From Halomonas denitrificans (GTDB lineage: Bacteria > Pseudomonadota > Gammaproteobacteria > Pseudomonadales > Halomonadaceae): DNA of 64,000 nucleotides. This document shows positions 37,274 to 46,092 of this stretch, piece after piece. A program made the translations under genes and the position numbers. A model generated the notes under the pieces. It did no database searches. It was not told the origin of the DNA and saw only the letters and a list, made by a program, of their open reading frames with translations. The stretch is taken from NCBI RefSeq assembly GCF_003056305.1, contig NZ_PYVX01000004.1, positions 62,001-126,000 on the forward strand. Reading direction: 5' to 3'. The stretch's first letter is position 1, and each line of letters begins with the position of its first letter.

Positions 37274-38686
37274 TCAGAGGTCGCGCATCAGCAGTGCGAA
37301 CTCGATGCGTTCGGGGGAGATCGCCTCGCCCGGCACGGGAATGCGCACCACGTGGCCGGAGCCCGGCGCCGCGCCCACCGACTCGCCGCGCCGGTTCTCG
37401 ATGTGCTCGAGCGTGAAGCGACGGTTGCCGCCGGGCAGCATCAGCTCCATGGAGTCGCCGACCTCGAAGCGGTTCTTGACGTCGATCTCCAGCACGCCAC
37501 GATCCGGGTCATAGGCGGTGATCTCGCCGACGAACTGCTGGTGCACGCCCACCGAGTTGCCCTGCTCGTAGTTCTGGTACTGGTCGTGGACGTGGCGACG
37601 GTAGAAGCCCTCCGTATAGCCCCGGTTGGCCAGGTTGTCGAGCTCGTCCATCAGGCGCATGTCGAAGGGGCGGCCGGCCACGGCGTCGTCGATGGCGCGG
37701 CGATAGACCTGGGCGGTGCGCGCCACGTAGTAGGGCGACTTGGTGCGCCCCTCGATCTTCAGCGAGGTGACGCCCATCTCGGCCAGGCGCGGCACGTGCT
37801 GGACCGCGCGCAGGTCCTTGGAGTTCATGATGTAGGTGCCGTGCTCGTCCTCATAGACCGGCATCAGCTCGCCGGGCCGGGTGCGATCCTCGATCAGCGC
37901 CGAGAGCTCGTCCTGGCCCTCGGTGCCGCCGGCGGTGGCGGTGCTCGCCTCGGCGCTGCCGCCGCCCGAGGCGATCAGCCCGCCCTCCTGGCCCGGGGTC
38001 CAGATGCCGCTGGCGGCGTGGGCGCGGGCCGAGTTGGCCGGCACCAGGTCGCCGGTCTCGTCCTCGGCGGCCGCCACGGTGTTGTACTTCCAGCGGCAGG
38101 CGTTGGTGCAGGTGCCCTGGTTGGGGTCGCGGTGGTTGAAGTAGCCGGAGAGCAGGCAGCGCCCGGAGTAGGCGATGCACAGCGCGCCGTGGACGAAGGT
38201 CTCGATCTCGAGATCCGGGCACTCGGCGCGGATCTGGGCGATCTCCTCGAGCGACAGCTCCCGGGACAGGATGATGCGGCTGATGCCCTGCTGCTGCCAG
38301 AACTTGGCGGCCGCGTAGTTGACCACGTTGGACTGCACCGAGAGGTGGATCACCTGCTCGGGCCAGCGCTCGCGGATCATCATGATCAGGCCGGGATCGG
38401 ACATGATCAGCGCGTCCGGCCCGGCCTCGATCACCGGCTCCATGTCGCGCAGGTAGGTCCTGAGCTTGCTGTTGTGCGGCGCGATGTTGGAGGCCACGTA
38501 GAACTGCTTGCCCCGCTCGTGGGCGTAGGCGATGCCCTTGTGCAGGTTGTCGATCTTGAAGTCGTTGTTGCGCACGCGCAGCGAGTAGCGCGGCTGGCCG
38601 GCATAGACCGCGTCCGCCCCATAGGCGAAGGCGTAGCGCATGTTCTTGAAGGTGCCGGCGGGCGACAGCAGTTCAGGGGCTTTCAT
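37274..38686 (-). CDS. trhP: tRNA uridine-34 hydroxylation protein TrhP (peptidase U32 family)
   Basis: A 470-residue U32-family protein closely following E. coli YegQ/Trh[39 protein letters not shown], the Cys motif [12 protein letters not shown] and [15 protein letters not shown]. TrhP works with a prephenate-dependent pathway to make 5-hydroxyuridine at the tRNA wobble position. Between about 210 and 260 it carries a low-complexity Gly/Ser/Ala/Thr insert, in a loop that also varies in E. coli. The ATG at 38686 is preferred to the GTG three codons earlier. The tRNA-modifying que genes are divergent neighbours. Confidence 0.9.
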   Translation of the reverse strand: MKAPELLSPAGTFKNMRYAFAYGADAVYAGQPRYSLRVRNNDFKIDNLHKGIAYAHERGKQFYVASNIAPHNSKLRTYLRDMEPVIEAGPDALIMSDPGLIMMIRERWPEQVIHLSVQSNVVNYAAAKFWQQQGISRIILSRELSLEEIAQIRAECPDLEIETFVHGALCIAYSGRCLLSGYFNHRDPNQGTCTNACRWKYNTVAAAEDETGDLVPANSARAHAASGIWTPGQEGGLIASGGGSAEASTATAGGTEGQDELSALIEDRTRPGELMPVYEDEHGTYIMNSKDLRAVQHVPRLAEMGVTSLKIEGRTKSPYYVARTAQVYRRAIDDAVAGRPFDMRLMDELDNLANRGYTEGFYRRHVHDQYQNYEQGNSVGVHQQFVGEITAYDPDRGVLEIDVKNRFEVGDSMELMLPGGNRRFTLEHIENRRGESVGAAPGSGHVVRIPVPGEAISPERIEFALLMRDL

Positions 38687-38907
38687 GGAATTCACCGTTG
38701 TCAGGACGATGGCACCGTCGGCGGCCGCGGCCGCGGGGGTGCAAGGGGTGTGGGAAGGCGCGAAAGTCTAGCAATTGGCACCGATTCTGGCCAGATCCGG
38801 CGGCCTTGCGTACACTGTCGCGCGCCGGACCGGACCCCGGCGCCCTCTCCCGCCGCGTGGCCCGATACGCAGCGGGGGCGACAAATTCTCCGACCAGAGT
38901 CTCCGAC

Positions 38908-39636
38908 ATGACCCACTCCCCCGCTCCCGCCACCGTGGTGATCTACTCCGGCGGCATGGACTCCTTCACCGTGCTGCACCGCGCCCTGCGCGAGGGCCTC
39001 GATGTACACGCCCTCTCCTTCGACTACGGCCAGCGCCATCGCCGCGAACTCGAGGTGGCCGCGCGCGTCTGCCGTGAACTCGGTGTGCCCCACCAGGTGG
39101 TCGACATCACCGCCATCCACGGTCTGATCGACAACTCGGCGCTCACCGACGCCAGCCGCGCCATGCCCGAGGGCGACTACGCCGAGGACAACCTGACCGC
39201 CACCGTGGTGCCCAATCGCAACATGGTGCTGCTGTCACTGGCCATCGCCAAGGCGGTCAACATCGGCGCCGGCCGGGTCGACTACGGCGCCCACGGCGGC
39301 GACCATGTGCTCTACCCGGACTGCCGCCCGGCCTTCGTCGAGGCGATGAACGACGTGGCCGGCATCGCCAACTTCGCGCCGGTGACGATCCACGTCCCCT
39401 ACCTGCGTTCGAGCAAGGCCGAGATCCTCGCCGAGGGCCTGGCCATGGGCCTCGACTACGCCGACACCTGGACCTGCTACCGCGGCGAGGACCTCGCCTG
39501 CGGGCGCTGCGGCAGCTGCCGGGAGCGCCTGGCGGCCTTCGCCGCCCACGGCGCCGTCGATCCCCTGGGCTATGCAGAGCGGCCCGACCCCACCGCCGAG
39601 ACCGAGCGGGCCGATCCCGACGCGGGAGAGTCCTGA
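38908..39636 (+). CDS. queC: 7-cyano-7-deazaguanine (preQ0) synthase QueC
   Basis: A 242-residue PP-loop ATPase with SGGMDS (14-19, a variant of the SGGxDS loop), [20 protein letters not shown] and a zinc-binding Cys cluster near the C-terminus ([15 protein letters not shown]). It turns 7-carboxy-7-deazaguanine into preQ0 using ATP and ammonia. The open frame continues upstream, but homologues begin just before the PP-loop. The stop overlaps the queE start (TGATG). No preQ1 riboswitch pattern is visible in the 221-base gap before it. Confidence 0.93.
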   Translation: MTHSPAPATVVIYSGGMDSFTVLHRALREGLDVHALSFDYGQRHRRELEVAARVCRELGVPHQVVDITAIHGLIDNSALTDASRAMPEGDYAEDNLTATVVPNRNMVLLSLAIAKAVNIGAGRVDYGAHGGDHVLYPDCRPAFVEAMNDVAGIANFAPVTIHVPYLRSSKAEILAEGLAMGLDYADTWTCYRGEDLACGRCGSCRERLAAFAAHGAVDPLGYAERPDPTAETERADPDAGES

Positions 39637-40292
39637 TGTACAGCGTCAAGGAAGCCTTCTACTCGCTGCAGGGCGAGGGGGGCCAGGCGGGGCGCGCCAG
39701 CGTCTTCTGTCGCTTCAGCGGCTGCAACCTCTGGTCGGGCCGCGAGGCGGACCGGGCCAGCGCGGCCTGCCGCTTCTGCGATACCGACTTCATCGGCACC
39801 GACGGCCAGCACGGCGGTCGCTTCCGGGATGCCGCGGCGCTGGCCGACCACCTCACCGCCCTGTGGCCCGATCACGGCGGGGTGGCCACCCCCTACGTGG
39901 TGTTCACCGGCGGCGAGCCGCTGCTGCAGCTCGACGCGGCCCTGATCGCCGCCATGCATGAGCGCGGCTTCGAGGTCGCGGTGGAGACCAACGGCACCCT
40001 GCCGGTGCCCGCCGGCATCGACTGGCTCTGCGTGAGCCCCAAGGGCGACAACCCGCTGGTCGTCACCGGCGGCGACGAGCTCAAGCTGGTCCACCCCCAG
40101 GCCGGGATCACCCCCGAGCGCTTCGCGCGGCTGGACTTCGCCCACTTCTTCCTGCAGCCCATGGACACCGCCCCCGGGGGCCTCTCGGGCGATGCCGCTC
40201 TCGATCCCATGGCCGAGACCGTGGCCTACTGCCTGGCCCATCCCCAGTGGCGGCTGTCGCTGCAGACCCACAAGATCGCAGGAGTCGACTGA
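39636..40292 (+). CDS. queE: 7-carboxy-7-deazaguanine synthase QueE
   Basis: A 218-residue radical-SAM enzyme that converts 6-carboxytetrahydropterin to 7-carboxy-7-deazaguanine. The cluster motif is the QueE variant CX14CX2C (Cys30, Cys45, Cys48), seen before in Burkholderia QueE, rather than the usual CX3CX2C. The GGEPLLQ motif for SAM binding and the C-terminal FFLQPMD are present. Translation is coupled to queC and queD by one-base overlaps. Confidence 0.93.
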   Translation: MYSVKEAFYSLQGEGGQAGRASVFCRFSGCNLWSGREADRASAACRFCDTDFIGTDGQHGGRFRDAAALADHLTALWPDHGGVATPYVVFTGGEPLLQLDAALIAAMHERGFEVAVETNGTLPVPAGIDWLCVSPKGDNPLVVTGGDELKLVHPQAGITPERFARLDFAHFFLQPMDTAPGGLSGDAALDPMAETVAYCLAHPQWRLSLQTHKIAGVD

Positions 40293-41137
40293 TGACCCTC
40301 TTCGTCAACCGCCTCACCCAGCTCGACGCCTCGCTGTGGTGCCCGCGGCGCGGCCTGGTCGGCGCCAGCTGGCAGGTCGATGCCGAACTCGACGGCGAGC
40401 TCGGCGAGGACGGCATGCTCTTCGACTTCGGCGAGGTGAAGCCCTGGATCAAGGCCGCGATCGACGGCGGCGTCGATCACACCCTGCTGGTGCCGACCGA
40501 GGCGCTGGGGGTGACGCTGCACGACTGCCGTGAGGGCCTCTGCCTGCGCAGCGACACCCCCTACCCGCTGGAGATGCGCGCCCCGCGCCAGGCCATGAGC
40601 CTGCTGCCCTGGCCCGAGATCACCGCCGAGCGCCTCGCTCGCCACCTGGCCGACGAGCTGATGCGCCGGCCGCCGCCGCGGGTCGACGCCGTCCGCCTGA
40701 CCCTGCGCGAGGAGGCGATCGAGGGCGCCGCCTACGGCTACAGCCACGGCCTGAAGCGCCACGCCGGCAACTGCCAGCGCATCGCCCACGGCCACCGCTC
40801 GCGGCTGCACGTCTGGCAGGAGGGGCGGCGCCAGCCGGCCATCGAGGCGCGCTGGGCCGAGTGGCTCAGCGAGCGCTACCTGGTCGACGAGGCGGACATC
40901 GTCGAGGACGACGACCCGGGCCTCGACGACCGGCTGACCACCCGCTACCGCGCCGAGCAGGGGCAGTTCTTCCTGCGCCTGCCCCGGGACCGCTGCGCCG
41001 TGCTGCCGACCCCCACCACCGTGGAGCAGATCGCCGCCTGGCTGGCCGAGGCCATCGCCCGGGAGAGCGGCCGGGCCACCCGGGTCCAGGCCTTCGAGGG
41101 GATCGACAAGGGGGCCATCGCCGAGGCGCGCCCGTGA
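40292..41137 (+). CDS. queD: 6-carboxytetrahydropterin synthase, tandem (double T-fold) QueD
   Basis: A 281-residue protein, over twice the usual QueD (about 120). Both halves look like T-fold units, each incomplete. The first (1-125) keeps Cys17, DF (45-46), DH (62-63) and PTE (68-70), but the HGH zinc motif reads VGAS. The second (130-281) keeps Cys161, HGH (166-168), nearby His152 and His157, and PTTVEQ, without a clear DF/DH pair. Position in the queC-queE run supports the role of making 6-carboxytetrahydropterin from dihydroneopterin triphosphate. AGGAG precedes the ATG. Longer QueD proteins are annotated in several gammaproteobacteria; the complementary reading is mine. Confidence 0.83.
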   Translation: MTLFVNRLTQLDASLWCPRRGLVGASWQVDAELDGELGEDGMLFDFGEVKPWIKAAIDGGVDHTLLVPTEALGVTLHDCREGLCLRSDTPYPLEMRAPRQAMSLLPWPEITAERLARHLADELMRRPPPRVDAVRLTLREEAIEGAAYGYSHGLKRHAGNCQRIAHGHRSRLHVWQEGRRQPAIEARWAEWLSERYLVDEADIVEDDDPGLDDRLTTRYRAEQGQFFLRLPRDRCAVLPTPTTVEQIAAWLAEAIARESGRATRVQAFEGIDKGAIAEARP

Positions 41138-41412
41138 GCGGCGCGCACGCGACCGCCTCCCCCGGCGAGTGCCGCCCGGGCTGCGGCGCCTGCTGCATCG
41201 CCCCCTCGATCAGCTCGCCGATCCCCGGCATGCCCGAGGGCAAGCCGGCGGGGGTGCGCTGCGTCCAGCTCGACGACGCCAACCTCTGCCGGCTGTTCGG
41301 CGACCCGCGCCGCCCCGCGGTCTGCGCGCGCTTCGACCACGACCCCGAGCTGTGCGGCGACCACCGCGAAGAGGCCCTCGAACGCATCGCGGCCCTGGAG
41401 CTCGCCACCTGA
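41134..41412 (+). CDS. YkgJ-family cysteine cluster protein
   Basis: A 92-residue protein of the YkgJ/UPF0153 group (putative zinc- or iron-chelating domain) with eight cysteines: CRPGCGACC at the N-terminus, then single Cys in VRCVQL, NLCRLFG, AVCARF and ELCG. The start is a GTG overlapping the queD stop, with GAGG upstream, so it is translated with the queuosine genes. A role in metal supply to the zinc- or iron-dependent Que enzymes is only a guess from position. A long hairpin follows. Confidence 0.85.
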   Translation: MSGAHATASPGECRPGCGACCIAPSISSPIPGMPEGKPAGVRCVQLDDANLCRLFGDPRRPAVCARFDHDPELCGDHREEALERIAALELAT

Positions 41413-41437
41413 GCGACGGCGATACGTCGTCCCAAAC

Positions 41438-41473
41438 AACGACAGCGGCGCCCCTCGGGGCGCCGCTGTCGTT
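41438..41473. terminator. bidirectional hairpin between the que run and the giant regulator
   Basis: The arms 41438-41454 and 41457-41473 are complementary over 17 bp. The innermost pairs must open to form a loop, as only TC separates them. On the minus strand it is followed by GTTTGGG and on the plus strand by CCAGG, so the T-run is weak. It is placed to end both convergent transcripts. Confidence 0.65.
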
Positions 41474-41499
41474 CCAGGGACTCGATGGCGAGCCTGGCC

Positions 41500-44400
41500 T
41501 CAGGAGGAGAGGTCCTCGGCGTGGGGCAGGCGACGGTCGAGCAGGCTTCGCCAGCGCATCAGCACCGGGGCATCGCCGTGGCTCACCACGCCCAGCAGGC
41601 GACGGAACTCTGCCCGGGCCGCCTCGTCCCGCGGGTCGATCAGCGTCAGCCAGAGCTCCAGCGCCGAGAGCTGCTGGTGCAGGTTGCCGTCTTCCCGGGC
41701 ATGCGCCAGGGCCTGCTCGGCCAAGCTCTTGACCTCCTCGCGGGCGTGCCCCAGGCGATGACGGATCCGCGCCAGGTTGAGCGCCAGCTCAGAGACGAAC
41801 AGCGTGGTGCGCTCGCGGGCGATCATCAGGCACTGATCGAGGTAGTCCTCGGCCCGGGAGAGCTCGCCCAGGGCCACGCAGGCATCCACGTACCACAGCG
41901 CCGGGCGCTGGTAGGGATCGCGCCCGGTGACCTCGGCCAGCTCCTCCAGGGCCGCCTCGATCTGGGCCAGGCCGTCGCGGTCGCCGGAGAGCGCCCGCTG
42001 CCAGCCCAGCACGCAGCGCGAGGCGACCTGCCAGAGGTGCAGGTCCGGCGTGCCGGTCAGCTCGAAGGCGCGCTCGGCGCGCACGGTGGCCAGGTGCACG
42101 TGACCCAGCTGGCGGTAGAGGGCCGCGGCGTACATCAGCGCCATGGCCAGGCTGCCCGGGTGGTTGATGCGCTCGGCCAGGCGAATGGCCGACTCCACCT
42201 GCCGCTCCGCCCGCTGGTAGTCGCCGCGCAGGCAGAGCGCCCAGCCCTGGAAGCAGGCCGCGGCCACCTGGGGGTGATCGGAGAACGGCAACCACTCGAT
42301 CATCATCGAGGAGTTGAGCGGGTCGATCTCCTCGAGATGGTCGTAGGCCTGGGAGATGCGCCCGGCCCAGTACTCGCAGCTGGCGCGGGCGAAGTCGGCC
42401 AGGCGCCGGTAGCGGGGATCCTCCAGGCGGTCGGCGAGGCCGGCCAGCCGCGAGGCCAGCGAGAAGGCGTCGGCATGGGCATGGCGCTGGCTGCAGCCCA
42501 CCCACAGCCCCCACTTGACCAGGAAGGCCTGCTCCAGGTCGCCGCCCTCCTCCGGGCCGCCCGGCTGCTGGGCCAGCAGTTCCCGGGCGCGCACGAAGCT
42601 CTCGTGGGCGGTGGGCGAGCCGTGGCCCTCAAGGGCGAAGGCCGCCTGGCCGCGCACGGTGAGCAGGCTGATCTCGCGCTCCGCCTGATCCTCGACGTGA
42701 CGCAGGCTGGCGAGGCCAAAATCCGCCATCTTCAGCGCCGTGCGGTTGGCGCTGACCTTGAGCGCCTCCCGGGCGGCCAGCTCGAAGTAGCGGGCGCCGC
42801 GGGCGTAGTGGCCGCTGCGCCGCAGGTGGGTGGCGAAGTCGCCGGGGTGGCGACTGATCCACATCGGGAAGTGCTCCTCGATCAGGCTGACCACCTGGCG
42901 GTGGATGCTGACCCGCACGTCCCGCGGGCAGGCCAGGTAGGCGGCCTCCTGGAGCAGCTGATGGGTGAACTGGTACTCGCGCTCGGCGGACTCGCCGTCG
43001 GCCGGCTCGATGATCTCCAGGCGCCGCATGTGCTCCAGCGCCGCGGAGAGGCGGCTCATCTCCCAGCCGCTGCACTCGGCGAGGAAGTCGAGGCGGAAGC
43101 GCCGCCCCAGCACCGCCGCCACGTGGGCCACCTCGCGGTCGCCATCGAGCTGGTCGATGCGGCTCGCCAGCAGGCCCAGCAGGCCGTGGGGCAGCTCGTC
43201 GAGCTGCACGCTGCGCCCCTCGCGGCGATCCATGTCCACCCGCCGGCAGATCTCCTGCAGGTAGAGCGGCACCCCGTCGCAGCGCTCGATGATCTGGCCG
43301 CGCAGCCGCGGGCTGAGGTGGATGCGGTAGCGACGCGCCAGCTGCGAAAGCAGCCGGGAGGACTGGGTCGGGTCGAGCCGTCCCAGCGAGATCTGCTGGT
43401 CCCAGTGCAGCCGGGACGGCAGCGCCTCGCGGCCGTGGTGGCTGGCCACCAGCAGGAAGGGACAGTTGATCGGCAGCCGCGCCTGCAGGCCGGCCAGCAC
43501 CTTGAAGGAAGGCTCGTCGAGCCACTGCAGGTCGTCGATCATCAGCACCAGGGTGCGCTGGCGGGTCAGCTCGCCGATCAGGCGGTGCAGCAGCCCGACG
43601 ACGAGCTCCACGGCCTCGCCGCTCTGGGCCAGCGCGGTGATCTCGCGAGGCTCACGCACGCCGAGCGCCTCCTCGAGGAGCAGCCGCGGGTCGCTGTCGG
43701 GGGCCAGCGCCTCGTCGTCGGCCAGCAGGCGCGAAATCGCGGCCTCGTCGATGCGCCCGCCCAGGTGCCAGCGCAGCAGCTGACGCGCCACGCCGTAGGG
43801 CTCCTGCACGGAGAGCCGGGTGGTCGGCTGCCAGCAGATCGCCGCCTCACGGCTCTGCTCGAGCTGGCGAAAGCCCACCAGCAGCGCCGACTTGCCGAGC
43901 CCCGAGGGGCCGCGCACCAGCACGCTCTGGCGCAGGCCGATGCCGGCCCGGGCCAGGGCGTCGCGCAGGGTGCGCAGCGAGGTCTCGCGCCCCACCAGGC
44001 TCGGCGGCAGCGCCTCGCGCCCGCCCTCGTTGGCGCCGAGCACCAGCGCGCGCAGGCGCACGCGCCCGTCGCTGGCCACCAGACGCGTGGAGAGCCGGGG
44101 CTGCAGGTCCAGGGCCGGCGGCATGTGCTGGCTGGCGTCCTGGGAGATCACCAGCTCGCTGCCGCCGGCGGCGCTCATCAGGTCCAGGGAGCCCTGGGTC
44201 ACCTGCCCCAGCGGGTCGACCAGGTGGCGCTCGGGCAGATAGACCACCCGCCCGCTGTCGAGGCCCGCCGCCAGCTCGATGCTGGGCGGCTCGCCCTCCC
44301 CGCTCCAGTGGCGCAGCGACTCCTCGGGCAGCACCCGGCGGCAGTGCTCGTAGAGCGCGACCAGCTCGGCCAGCTGGTGGGCCGGACCGTGGGTGCCGAA

Positions 44401-45414
44401 GCAGGCCAGTCCCAGGCCGCCGGTCGCCCCGGGCAGCCAGAAGCCGCCCAGGTGGTGGCACTGCTGCTCGAGCCAGCGCATCAGCTCGACCTGCAGCGCC
44501 AGGCAGGCGCGGGCGTCGGCACGATCCGAGAGATCGGCCTTGAGGCGCAGGCGGATGGCCATCACCGAGAGCTGGCGCTGCTCGATCTCGTCCTCGCGCA
44601 GCGGCGCGCTGTCGGTGGCCAGGGTCCGCGAGAAGGCGCCGCTGGGCCCCAGCGGCGAGCCCTCGGCCGGCGCATCGGACCAGTAGCGGGCGAGCTGCAG
44701 GAAGGCGGGCTCGGGCTGCTGGCCGGAGAGCGCCAGCAGCTGCAGGTAGGCGTTGTACTGCTCGTGGGCGGCGGCCAGCTGTCCCTGCTCGGCGAGCTGG
44801 CGCACCAGCCGCTCGTGGAACGGGCCGTAGCCGGAGAAGCGGCTGACCAGCGCCTCCAGCACCGCGGCGGGCACCGGCTCCTGACGCTCCAGCACGCCCT
44901 CGGCGAAGCGGATCACCCGCTGGCGCCACTCGTTGCGCACCTGCACCAGCCAGCGCTGGTACTCGGCGCAGCTTCCGAGCTGCAGCTCCTCGACGAGGTC
45001 GCCCCGGTAGCAGGCGAGTGCCGCCTCGAGGGTCGCCACGTCGCCGGGGCCGTCGAGCAGCGCCTGCAGGCGGTGCATGTCGAAGCGCCAGGCCTCCGGC
45101 AGCCGGAAGGCGATGGTCTGGCGAGAGACCGCCAGCACCCGCTCGGCCTCGTCGCCCAGCGACTGGCGCAGGCAGTGCAGGGCGTGGCGCAGGTTGGTAC
45201 GCCCGGACGACAGGCCCTGGTCGGGCCACAGCAGTTCGGCCAGGGTGGCGCGGTTGACGGGCTGGTCATGCAGCAGCAGATAGACCAGCAGCGCCTTGAC
45301 CTTGTCGTAGCTGAACTGGGTCAGGACGTCGTCGCCCAGGTTCAGAGAAAAGTGGCCGAAGAGTGCCAGGTGATCCCGGTCGTTCTCGTGTACGTCGTCG
45401 GCTGCATCCCGCAT
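41500..45414 (-). CDS. giant multidomain regulator: winged helix-BTAD, cyclase-like domain, AAA ATPase, TPR-like repeats
   Basis: A 1304-residue protein. Residues 15-105 resemble the DNA-binding winged helix of SARP/OmpR-type regulators (VKALLVYLLLHDQPVNRATL); 110-250 look like a BTAD domain (ALACYRGDLVEELQLGS). About 285-455 resembles a class III nucleotide cyclase (ELAAGLDSGRVVYL, then GQVTQGSLDLMSAAGGSELV), but I see no metal-binding Asp pair, so it is probably non-catalytic. An AAA_16/STAND-type ATPase follows, with Walker A GPSGLGKSALL (about 501-511) and Walker B LVLMIDDLQWLDEP (about 620-633). The last 450 residues are helical repeats like TPR/MalT. A STAND-like, ligand-controlled transcription activator is the best reading. 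No target is evident. Confidence 0.82.
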   Translation of the reverse strand: MRDAADDVHENDRDHLALFGHFSLNLGDDVLTQFSYDKVKALLVYLLLHDQPVNRATLAELLWPDQGLSSGRTNLRHALHCLRQSLGDEAERVLAVSRQTIAFRLPEAWRFDMHRLQALLDGPGDVATLEAALACYRGDLVEELQLGSCAEYQRWLVQVRNEWRQRVIRFAEGVLERQEPVPAAVLEALVSRFSGYGPFHERLVRQLAEQGQLAAAHEQYNAYLQLLALSGQQPEPAFLQLARYWSDAPAEGSPLGPSGAFSRTLATDSAPLREDEIEQRQLSVMAIRLRLKADLSDRADARACLALQVELMRWLEQQCHHLGGFWLPGATGGLGLACFGTHGPAHQLAELVALYEHCRRVLPEESLRHWSGEGEPPSIELAAGLDSGRVVYLPERHLVDPLGQVTQGSLDLMSAAGGSELVISQDASQHMPPALDLQPRLSTRLVASDGRVRLRALVLGANEGGREALPPSLVGRETSLRTLRDALARAGIGLRQSVLVRGPSGLGKSALLVGFRQLEQSREAAICWQPTTRLSVQEPYGVARQLLRWHLGGRIDEAAISRLLADDEALAPDSDPRLLLEEALGVREPREITALAQSGEAVELVVGLLHRLIGELTRQRTLVLMIDDLQWLDEPSFKVLAGLQARLPINCPFLLVASHHGREALPSRLHWDQQISLGRLDPTQSSRLLSQLARRYRIHLSPRLRGQIIERCDGVPLYLQEICRRVDMDRREGRSVQLDELPHGLLGLLASRIDQLDGDREVAHVAAVLGRRFRLDFLAECSGWEMSRLSAALEHMRRLEIIEPADGESAEREYQFTHQLLQEAAYLACPRDVRVSIHRQVVSLIEEHFPMWISRHPGDFATHLRRSGHYARGARYFELAAREALKVSANRTALKMADFGLASLRHVEDQAEREISLLTVRGQAAFALEGHGSPTAHESFVRARELLAQQPGGPEEGGDLEQAFLVKWGLWVGCSQRHAHADAFSLASRLAGLADRLEDPRYRRLADFARASCEYWAGRISQAYDHLEEIDPLNSSMMIEWLPFSDHPQVAAACFQGWALCLRGDYQRAERQVESAIRLAERINHPGSLAMALMYAAALYRQLGHVHLATVRAERAFELTGTPDLHLWQVASRCVLGWQRALSGDRDGLAQIEAALEELAEVTGRDPYQRPALWYVDACVALGELSRAEDYLDQCLMIARERTTLFVSELALNLARIRHRLGHAREEVKSLAEQALAHAREDGNLHQQLSALELWLTLIDPRDEAARAEFRRLLGVVSHGDAPVLMRWRSLLDRRLPHAEDLSS

Positions 45415-45447
45415 GGTGAGCGTTCCTGCGTGGCGGAAGGGGTGGCC

Positions 45448-46092
45448 TCAGGCCGGCACACCGCTGTGAAAACGAAAGACCGTGTCCGGCGTGGTGACCA
45501 GCTCGGCCTCGCGATCGGTGAAGAAGGCGATGCGTGCGTCGATGGGCGCCGTGGCCAGGCGGCGCGCCAGCATCAGATAGTCCTCGAAATGGCGTCCTTC
45601 CGACTTAACCAGACTGCGATAGAACTTGGCAAGTTCAGCGTCCAGGTGCGGAATCAGCCGCGCGAAGCGCTCGCAGCTGCGCGCCTCGATCAGCGCGCCG
45701 ATGATCAGGATGTCGATCAGCCGCTCGGGCTCCTCGCCGCGCACGTGCCGACGCAGCCCCTCGGCATAGCGCGAGGCGCTGATGTGGCGATAGACGATGC
45801 CCCGCGCCTCCATCAGCTTGACCACCTGCTCGAAGTGCAGCAGCTCCTCCCGGGCGAGCTGGCTCATCTTGGTCAGCAGCAGCGGCTGGTCGACGTAGCG
45901 GTAGAGCAGGCTCATGGCCGTGGAGGCCGCCTTCTTCTCGCACTGGGCGTGATCGATCAGCAGCAGTTCGGGGTTCTCCAGCGCCCAGGCCACCCAGGCA
46001 TCCGGGGTGGCACAGGGCAGGAACGCGTGCAGCTCGGCGGGCAGCAGGTCCTGGCAAGCGGGCGATTCGAGGATGTCGGTCGAGGGCATCAT
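45448..46092 (-). CDS. miaE: tRNA-(ms2io6A37) hydroxylase MiaE
   Basis: A 214-residue ferritin-like diiron enzyme. The ligands sit in two ExxH-type pairs: REELLHFEQV near 82-91 and EGRHFEDYL near 165-173, with further Glu in EARSCERF. MiaE hydroxylates the isopentenyl group of ms2i6A37 in tRNAs reading UNN codons, using O2. Two adjacent Met codons are possible starts; the stop of the preceding gene lies between them (ATGATG). It probably shares a transcript with the DUF1289 gene. Confidence 0.92.
   Translation of the reverse strand: MMPSTDILESPACQDLLPAELHAFLPCATPDAWVAWALENPELLLIDHAQCEKKAASTAMSLLYRYVDQPLLLTKMSQLAREELLHFEQVVKLMEARGIVYRHISASRYAEGLRRHVRGEEPERLIDILIIGALIEARSCERFARLIPHLDAELAKFYRSLVKSEGRHFEDYLMLARRLATAPIDARIAFFTDREAELVTTPDTVFRFHSGVPA

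Noticed and set aside
38687..38907. preQ1 riboswitch before queC
   Set aside because: I looked for the C-rich loop and A-rich 3' pairing of preQ1 classes and saw neither. Queuosine riboswitches would normally sit before uptake or queC genes, but this gap is GC-rich without that pattern.
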